From positions 22,972 through 86,971 of the forward strand of contig CAYPQK010000001.1 of the NCBI GenBank assembly GCA_964412895.1: a stretch of 64,000 nucleotides of DNA, read 5' to 3'. The translations under genes and the position numbers were made by a program. The stretch's first letter is position 1. Every line of letters starts with the position of its first letter. The notes under the pieces were generated by a model. It had not been told where the DNA came from. It was given only the letters and a program-made list of their open reading frames with translations, and made no database searches. Shown one piece after another: positions 58,353-64,000 of this stretch. The stretch comes from CALMRE01 sp964412895 (GTDB taxonomy: Bacteria; UBP6; UBA1177; JAKLFG01).

Positions 58353-60738
58353 CGACGGCACGAATACCTGTCCCGGCGATGCGGTGGAACCGGTCTCGAC
58401 CGTGTGCCGCGCTGCGGTAGCGGGCGGTTGCGATATAGCCGAACAGTGCAACGGCTCCAATACCTGTCCGACCGACTCTTTCGTGGCGGGTGGTACCGAG
58501 TGCCGTGCGGCGGCGGGTGCTTGCGATGTCGCGGAGACCTGTACCGGGACGAGTAATGCCTGTCCGGTGGTCGATGTGAAACTGACGAGCGAATGCCGTG
58601 TCGCGACGGGCGATTGCGATATCGCCGAGTCGTGCAACGGTGTCGATAACGACTGTCCGGTGATCGACGCCAAACTGACGGGTGTCTGCCGCGTGGCGGC
58701 GGGCGACTGCGATGAGTCCGAATCGTGCAACGGCATCGATGACGACTGTCCGATCGACAGCTTTGTGGCGATAGGCACCGAATGCCGTGTTGCGGCCGGT
58801 GTCTGCGACGCCGTCGAGACCTGCTCCGGTCTGGACACCGCCTGTCCGGGCGACGCGAAGCTTTCGAGTGAATGCCGCGCCTCCGCGGGATTCTGCGATG
58901 TGGCCGAGAACTGCGACGGCATAAATAACGCCTGCCCCGCCAACGGGTTCGTCGCCGACGACACCCCGTGCGGCGACAGCGACTACTGCAACGGTGACGA
59001 GCTCTGCAGCAGCGGCATCTGCGCCAACGGGACCTATCCCTGCGGCATTCAGGGCTGTGACGAGGGGAGCGATACCTGCGTCGACTGCCTGAACGACGAC
59101 CAGTGCGCCAACGGCCAGTTCTGCGACGGCACCGAGGCCTGCGTGCTCGGCGCGTGTGCCGCCGGGACCTACCCCTGCGCCACCCAGATGTGCGACGAAC
59201 CGGGCGACCTCTGCGTCGACTGCCTTGTCGACGGCGACTGCGACAACAACGATGCCTGCGACGGCGTCGAGACCTGCAGTCTCGGTGTGTGCGTTGCCGG
59301 CGCCGTGCCCGACTGTGACGACACGAACGACTGCACCGACGACTCATGCGATCCGCTCGCCGGGTGTCAGAATGCCGACAACATCGCGCCCTGCGGCGAC
59401 GGCGACTACTGCAACGGCGACGAGATATGCGGCGGTGGCAGTTGCCAGCCCGGCGCCTATCCCTGCGGCGGACAGATGTGTGATGAGCTCGTAGATACCT
59501 GCGTCGACTGCCTTGCCGACGGCGACTGCGACAATACGGTCTTCTGCGACGGCACCGAGGTCTGTTCGCTCGGCGCGTGCGTTGCCGGGACCTATCCCTG
59601 CGGTGGGCAGATGTGCGACGAACCGGGCGACCTCTGCGTCGACTGCCTTGTCGACGGCGACTGCGGCAACAACGATGTCTGCGATGGTATCGAGGCTTGC
59701 AGTCTGGGTCTGTGCGTTGCCGGCGCCGCACTCGACTGCGCCGATACGAATGAGTGCACCGATGATTCGTGCGACGCGGTGAACGGCTGTGAATGGACGA
59801 ACAACACCGCCACCTGCGACGACGGGAACGAATTCACCGGGGACGACACCTGCGATGAGGGGAGCTGTGCCGGTGAGTTGATGACGGGACTTTGCGCCAC
59901 CGCGCTGACGGTTGGCGTTCTGCCCTTCAGCGGAACGGGCGATACCACGGCCCGGCCGAGTGCGTTGGACAATTACGGGACCGCCTGCGTGAGCGACAGT
60001 CAGCCGGGCGCCGATATCGTCTATTCGCTCCCGGTCGACAACGGCGTCGAATACCAGATACTCGTGACGCCGACGAACGGCGGCGACCTTGCCGTCAACC
60101 TGATCGGCGCCTGCGGCGAGAGCGAACCGTGCCTTGCGGCGGCGAATGTCGGCGGCGCGGGAACGGCCGAGATCGTGACCTACACCGCGTCCCAGAGCGG
60201 TACGATCTTCATCGTGATCGAGGGGATCGGCGCTTTTGAACTGGCGGTCTCGACCGTCGAGGCGCCCGATGAAGACACCATCGAACCGGACGATACCATC
60301 GTGACCGACGAGGATACGGTGATCGAACCGGACGATATCCTCGTGACCGACGAAGACACAGTGATCGAACCGGACGATATCCTCGTGACCGACGAGGATA
60401 CGGTGATCGAACCGGACGACACCCTTGTGGACCCCGATGAGGACACGGTGGTCGAGCCGGATGATGAGATCGGACCGACCGAAGACGACATCGTAATCGA
60501 CGACATCGATACGCCCGACGCCGACAAGGTCGACACCGATACCCCTGTCGATACCGATACACCCGATGCCGACAAGGTGGACACCGACACCGCGGCCGAC
60601 GAAGACACCGAAACGCCCGACGAGACCACCGATGAAATGGGCGACGAAGACCTTCTTGACGACGGCGACTCCGTGGTGCCCGACAGCACCACCAAGCCGG
60701 AAGACAAGGGCGGGTGCGGGTGCACCGTGGTCTTCTAG
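57710..60738 (+). CDS. Cys-rich repeats, PPC-like domain, acidic linker and C-terminal CGCTVVF (3' part)
   Basis: About 1009 codons after the gap, open at the 5' end. Some 15 disintegrin-like repeats (CRAAVPGGCDIAENCDGxxx, then CPGD) pass into a second Cys type with VDCLVDGDCDN and CDGxExCSLGxCVAG spacers. A PPC-like beta domain follows (GLCATALTVGVLPFSG ... GTIFIVIEGIGAFELAVST). The acidic linker (units TDEDTVIEPDD and DADKVDTDT, about 150 residues) leads to the end, DKGGCGCTVVF. The layout is the same as in 7077-9296. If joined to 52958 across the gap, the product has about 2541 aa and carries both an N-terminal lipobox and the C-terminal tag. Confidence 0.82.
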
Positions 60739-60763
60739 AACAGAGAACGATCCGGAACATCAC

Positions 60764-60793
60764 GCGGGGGGCTTCGGCCCCCCGCTTTTATTT
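60764..60793 (+). terminator. Intrinsic terminator with UUCG loop
   Basis: A perfect 9-bp GC stem, GCGGGGGGC / GCCCCCCGC, closed by TTCG and followed by TTTTATTT, 25 nt after the stop of the Cys-rich protein. Confidence 0.92.
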
Positions 60794-60796
60794 GTG

Positions 60797-60825
60797 TTGA
60801 CTCGACCGATGCTTGCCGCTAGAAT
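60797..60825 (+). promoter_or_regulatory. Promoter of the AmrS-like gene, probably leaderless
   Basis: TTGACT (60797-60802), a 17-nt spacer and TAGAAT (60820-60825). The ATG begins 7 nt after the -10, where transcription would normally start, and no ribosome site is present. Confidence 0.7.
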
Positions 60826-60831
60826 GACCCC

Positions 60832-61938
60832 ATGAACCGTATGACGCGCATCATCCTCATAGCGCTTATCATCCTGATGACCCCGGCGCTGTTCTATCTT
60901 TCGGGCCGTTCCCCCGACGAGGTGTCGCTCCTGCGCAAGGCCGAATATACGGTCCAGCTCCCCGGCAACAAGGTGCGCTGTGAACTCTGCCCGCACTTCT
61001 GCACCCTTTCGGACGGGCAGACCGGCATCTGCAAGGTGCGGCGCAACATCAAAGGGACGCTCTATTCGCTGGTCTACGGTCAGCCGGTGGCGCTCAACAA
61101 CGATCCGGTCGAGAAAAAGCCGCTGTTCCACTTCCGCCCCGGCACGAAGACCTTCTCCATCGCGACGGCCGGCTGTAACATGAACTGCAACTTCTGCCAG
61201 AACTGGGAGATATCGCAGGCGACCCCCGACAGCGTCGTGGCGTACGACATGACCCCGGCGCAGGTGGTGGCGCTGGCCAAAAAGAACGGGAGCGACAGCA
61301 TCTCCTTCACCTACACCGAACCGGCGGTCTTCTTCGAATATATGCGCGATATCGCCAAACTGGCCCACGAAAAGGGACTCAAGACGATACTGGTCTCGTG
61401 CGGCTACATCAACGAAAAGCCGCTTCTCGAGCTGGCAAAACACCTTGACGCCGCCAACATCGATCTCAAAGGGTTCCGCGAAGAGTTCTACCGCGACTAC
61501 ACCACCGCGCGGCTCCAGCCAGTGCTCGACACGCTCCGGACGCTCAAGACCACGGGGGTGTTCCTCGAGGTGACCAACCTCGTCATCCCCGGCGCGAACG
61601 ACGACAGGGGCGATATCCAGAAAATGTCGCGCTGGATAAAGGATAACCTCGGGGCCGATGCGCCGCTCCACTTTTCGCGCTTCTTCCCGAAATACAAACT
61701 GACCGCCCGCGCTCCCACCCCGCCGGCGACGCTCGATGCGGCCCGTGCCGTCGCGCAGAAGGAGGGGCTCAATTTCGTCTACATCGGCAACATCGCTACC
61801 GACGGGGGCGAAGATACCTCCTGCCCGAAGTGCAAAAAGCGCCTCATCGAGAGGAACGGGTTCTCGGTCGACGACAACCTGATAAAGAACGGGAAGTGTC
61901 CCTTCTGCGGCGAGAAGATCCACGGACGGTGGCAGTAA
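60832..61938 (+). CDS. amrS: AmmeMemoRadiSam-type radical SAM protein with N-terminal membrane anchor
   Basis: A 368-aa radical SAM protein related to AmrS and pyruvate formate-lyase activating enzymes. After a membrane helix (about residues 4-24) comes CELCPHFCTLSDGQTGICKV, the N-terminal Cys motif of this family. CNMNCNFCQNWEISQ (CxxxCxxC) binds the radical SAM cluster. ISFTYTEPAVFFEYM, NIDLKGF and a C-terminal zinc-ribbon pair (CPKC ... CPFCGE) complete it. The substrate of AmrS is not well established. The companion Memo and AMMECR1 genes are not visible here. The next gene starts directly at the stop codon. Confidence 0.88.
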   Translation: MNRMTRIILIALIILMTPALFYLSGRSPDEVSLLRKAEYTVQLPGNKVRCELCPHFCTLSDGQTGICKVRRNIKGTLYSLVYGQPVALNNDPVEKKPLFHFRPGTKTFSIATAGCNMNCNFCQNWEISQATPDSVVAYDMTPAQVVALAKKNGSDSISFTYTEPAVFFEYMRDIAKLAHEKGLKTILVSCGYINEKPLLELAKHLDAANIDLKGFREEFYRDYTTARLQPVLDTLRTLKTTGVFLEVTNLVIPGANDDRGDIQKMSRWIKDNLGADAPLHFSRFFPKYKLTARAPTPPATLDAARAVAQKEGLNFVYIGNIATDGGEDTSCPKCKKRLIERNGFSVDDNLIKNGKCPFCGEKIHGRWQ

Positions 61939-63969
61939 TTGCTCGTAAGAATTGACCGTTCCCTGCTTCCGGCATTTTTTCTCGGACTCATCACCGCCCT
62001 TTCCCAAACGATACTGGTTCGCGAACTGATGATCGCGACCGGAGCCTTCGAGCTGGTCGTCGCCGTCGCCCTTTCGCTGTGGATGCTGTTCACCGCCATT
62101 GGCTCGCTGTCATTCCGGTTCTTCCCGTTCCTGCAACGGGAGAAGGTGTTGCCGTTCCTGCTGATCGCGTTGTTTCTGGTCGCCGTTGGTCAGCTTTTTC
62201 TCATTCAGCCGCTGACGACCCTTTTCAGTGCGGTCGCCGGAATGGCGCTCTCAATACCGGCGATGGTCGCCGTCGCAGCGCTCACCCTTCTTCCCGGATG
62301 TATGCTCGGCGGTCTTGCCTTTCCTGCCTGCGTCGCGGCGGTCCGGAACGAGAAGAAAAACGCCATCAGTCTGATATATCTTATAGAATCGGGCGGCATG
62401 GCGACGGGCGCACTTCTTTTTTATCTTTTTCTCGATCTGTTCTCGCCGGTGCGCTATGGGGTATTTTTTGACCACTATGCGGCCCGCTATCAACCCGACC
62501 GGCTGACCCTTTCCCGCGACGGTCATTACGGTCGGCTCGATGTGACCGAACGGGAGGGACAGCGCGCCTATTTCTGGAACGGGCAGACTGCCGGAACGCT
62601 CGGTGCAAGCCAACCGGTCGAAGAATTCTCTGGGCTTGCACTAACCCAGCATCCCGATCCGCACCGCATCACCGTTATCGGCGGACTCCTCTCGGGGGTC
62701 GCCGCCGAGATAGCGCGCAAAATGCCGCAGGCAACGGTCACCGTCATCGAGTCGGAACCGATGCTGTTCACCATATACCCGACCGATAATTTTGGGAAAA
62801 ATGTAATTCTTCGTTCCGGAGAACCGGCCGCGGTCATGACCGCTTTGCCGCCGCAGGAATTGGTCATCCTCGACCTGCCGGACCCCTCGTCGGTCATGCT
62901 TTCCCGGTTCTTCTCGCGCGAATTCTTCCAGTTTCTTCGGGAACACCATGGCCCCGGCGCGGTGATCGTCGTCGGACTGTCGGGCGGGCGGGGGATGCTG
63001 CCGCCCGAACTGGCGGCCCTCAACCGTTCGGTTGAAATAGCGCTTCAGAAAGAATTTCAAGAAGTTGTGCTTGTCCCGGCGGGGCGTCATTTGTGGGCCG
63101 CGGCAGACAACAACTTCCCGACCGCCGACCCCGCGGTGGTGATCGAGCGGATGACGCGGAACCATTTGGCCGGCGATTGGTTTAATGGGGCGTTGGCGCA
63201 GGACATCTTTGAGCCGATGCACCGGCAGTTGACCGAATCGGCGGTGGAACGGACGACCACCCGCGAGAACCGCCTGCTGGCGCCCGCCGCCTACTTCGAG
63301 ACGCTCCGTTACGCCGCCCGCCGCCTTGACGAACCGCTTCCTGCCGCCATTATTGCGCTACCCGAACGGCCGCTGTTATTCTTAATGATAACAGGTGCTT
63401 TTTCAGTTCTTTGTGCGGTCGGTATCGCCTTTTTTTCCCGGCGGCGGATGGCCCCGCTTCGCACTATCGCACTGTTCACCGTCAGCGGCAGTGCGTTCGT
63501 GTTGCAGATAGCCCTGATGGCGTTGTTGCAGATCTATGTCGGTCAGATATATCATTTCTTCGCTCTTTTTACCGTCGGGTTCATGGTCGGTGTCACTGCG
63601 GGAACGCTTCTTTCACGAAGAATATCGATAAGTTCTACTCTTTCCGCCGGGGCGCTTGCGCTCCTTTCGGCGGCGATCGTTGTTTGTGCCGCCACTGATC
63701 TGGGCGCGGCGGGCTATATCGCGCTTTGCGCCCTTGACGGGATCCTGCTCGGTATAACGATGGGAAACCTCGCTCGCAGTTCGGATGGCGATCATTCTGA
63801 CGGTTCCGTTTTCTATCTCGCCGACCTCGCCGGGGCGGCGGTGTGCGGACTGCTGTTCGGCGCGGCGATGCTGCCGCTGTTCGATCTGCGGTTCTCCATT
63901 GCCGTAGCGGGGGTGCTGACGCTCATCGGGATGTTCGCGGCGCTGGTGATCCTCCCCAACAAAAGTTAA
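61939..63969 (+). CDS. Polytopic membrane protein with spermidine-synthase-like domain
   Basis: A 676-aa protein of the membrane-embedded spermidine synthase-like family. Residues 1-180 contain five or six helices (LGLITALSQTILVRELMIAT is typical of this family, followed by VAVALSLWMLFTAIG). Residues 200-430 form a Rossmann-like domain (HYGRLDVTER, then ITVIGGLLSGVAAEIARKMP, VTVIESEPML and LVILDLPDPSS). The usual GGGDG loop is IGGLLSG, so aminopropyl transfer is doubtful. Residues 460-676 hold six more helices. The start is a TTG directly after the amrS stop and is uncertain. The coupling suggests a joint membrane function. Confidence 0.78.
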   Translation: MLVRIDRSLLPAFFLGLITALSQTILVRELMIATGAFELVVAVALSLWMLFTAIGSLSFRFFPFLQREKVLPFLLIALFLVAVGQLFLIQPLTTLFSAVAGMALSIPAMVAVAALTLLPGCMLGGLAFPACVAAVRNEKKNAISLIYLIESGGMATGALLFYLFLDLFSPVRYGVFFDHYAARYQPDRLTLSRDGHYGRLDVTEREGQRAYFWNGQTAGTLGASQPVEEFSGLALTQHPDPHRITVIGGLLSGVAAEIARKMPQATVTVIESEPMLFTIYPTDNFGKNVILRSGEPAAVMTALPPQELVILDLPDPSSVMLSRFFSREFFQFLREHHGPGAVIVVGLSGGRGMLPPELAALNRSVEIALQKEFQEVVLVPAGRHLWAAADNNFPTADPAVVIERMTRNHLAGDWFNGALAQDIFEPMHRQLTESAVERTTTRENRLLAPAAYFETLRYAARRLDEPLPAAIIALPERPLLFLMITGAFSVLCAVGIAFFSRRRMAPLRTIALFTVSGSAFVLQIALMALLQIYVGQIYHFFALFTVGFMVGVTAGTLLSRRISISSTLSAGALALLSAAIVVCAATDLGAAGYIALCALDGILLGITMGNLARSSDGDHSDGSVFYLADLAGAAVCGLLFGAAMLPLFDLRFSIAVAGVLTLIGMFAALVILPNKS

Positions 63970-64000
63970 CAAACTTGCGTTGGGAAAACATGTATGCAAA

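Noticed and set aside
57710..58880. Regularly repeated DNA resembling a CRISPR array
   Set aside because: The repeats are in frame, encode Cys-rich protein modules and have no unique spacers of constant length.

Overview
The window is a GC-rich bacterial chromosome segment (apparently a metagenome or draft scaffold, with one 100-N gap) carrying ordinary housekeeping genes beside a very large accessory block of surface proteins and signal transduction. The style points to a deltaproteobacterial / Myxococcota-like lineage: Cys-rich DUF4215/Myxo_disulf_rpt-type repeats, lipoproteins with long Asp/Thr linkers, FG-GAP propeller proteins, a PilZ protein and many PAS kinases. This is a judgement from style only; there is no rRNA. 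Most promoters read as sigma70-like boxes with 16-17 nt spacers.

Layout. 1-1462 (minus): a GT4 glycosyltransferase overlapping a flippase-like membrane protein that leaves the window. 1735-5778 (plus): rplM-rpsI, a terminator, metK, bioD-bioF. 5807-12368: acidic, Cys-rich surface proteins around a CIRCE-controlled groES-groEL operon. 12601-18121: a divergent YchF-like GTPase, a CDF cation exporter, a PAS hybrid kinase and a POT/MFS transporter on the minus strand.

18198-29421 is the most interesting part. It looks like an undescribed RiPP (ribosomally made, modified peptide) system: a PqqD-like RRE protein, a 2685-aa surface lipoprotein, a 42-aa precursor peptide, a soluble S26-type peptidase, a radical SAM/SPASM maturase, an HprK-like P-loop protein, and a second 49-aa precursor with its own promoter. 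The two precursors share a Tyr-x-Lys-Pro ... Glu-Glu ... Glu-Lys ... Leu-Phe-Ala-Cys leader and have unrelated Cys-containing cores. The two genes were too short for routine gene calling.

29511-52860 is a dense signalling island: a REC-HisKA_3 kinase, two near-duplicate NarL-type regulators flanking a seven-repeat FG-GAP lipoprotein, a GAF protein, a P1B-ATPase that has lost its phosphorylated Asp and its actuator domain, three giant PAS kinases, a GGDEF cyclase, an HD-GYP phosphodiesterase and a PilZ receptor. Three promoters in or bounding this island (for the FG-GAP lipoprotein and two kinases) share a conserved upstream element, GTAGG-N6-CCTAC, placed 49-50 nt before the -10, probably an operator of one regulon.

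52958-60738 encodes a huge surface protein with exactly 14 FG-GAP repeats, Cys-rich repeats, a PPC-like domain, an acidic linker and the C-terminal tag CGCTVVF. The gene is split by a scaffold gap whose two flanks are the same 55-mer. A second protein (7077-9296) ends in the same arrangement with CGCSVVF, suggesting a new C-terminal anchoring or sorting tag. 60832-63969 holds a membrane-anchored AmrS-type radical SAM protein, probably from a leaderless mRNA, and an integral membrane protein with a spermidine-synthase-like domain.
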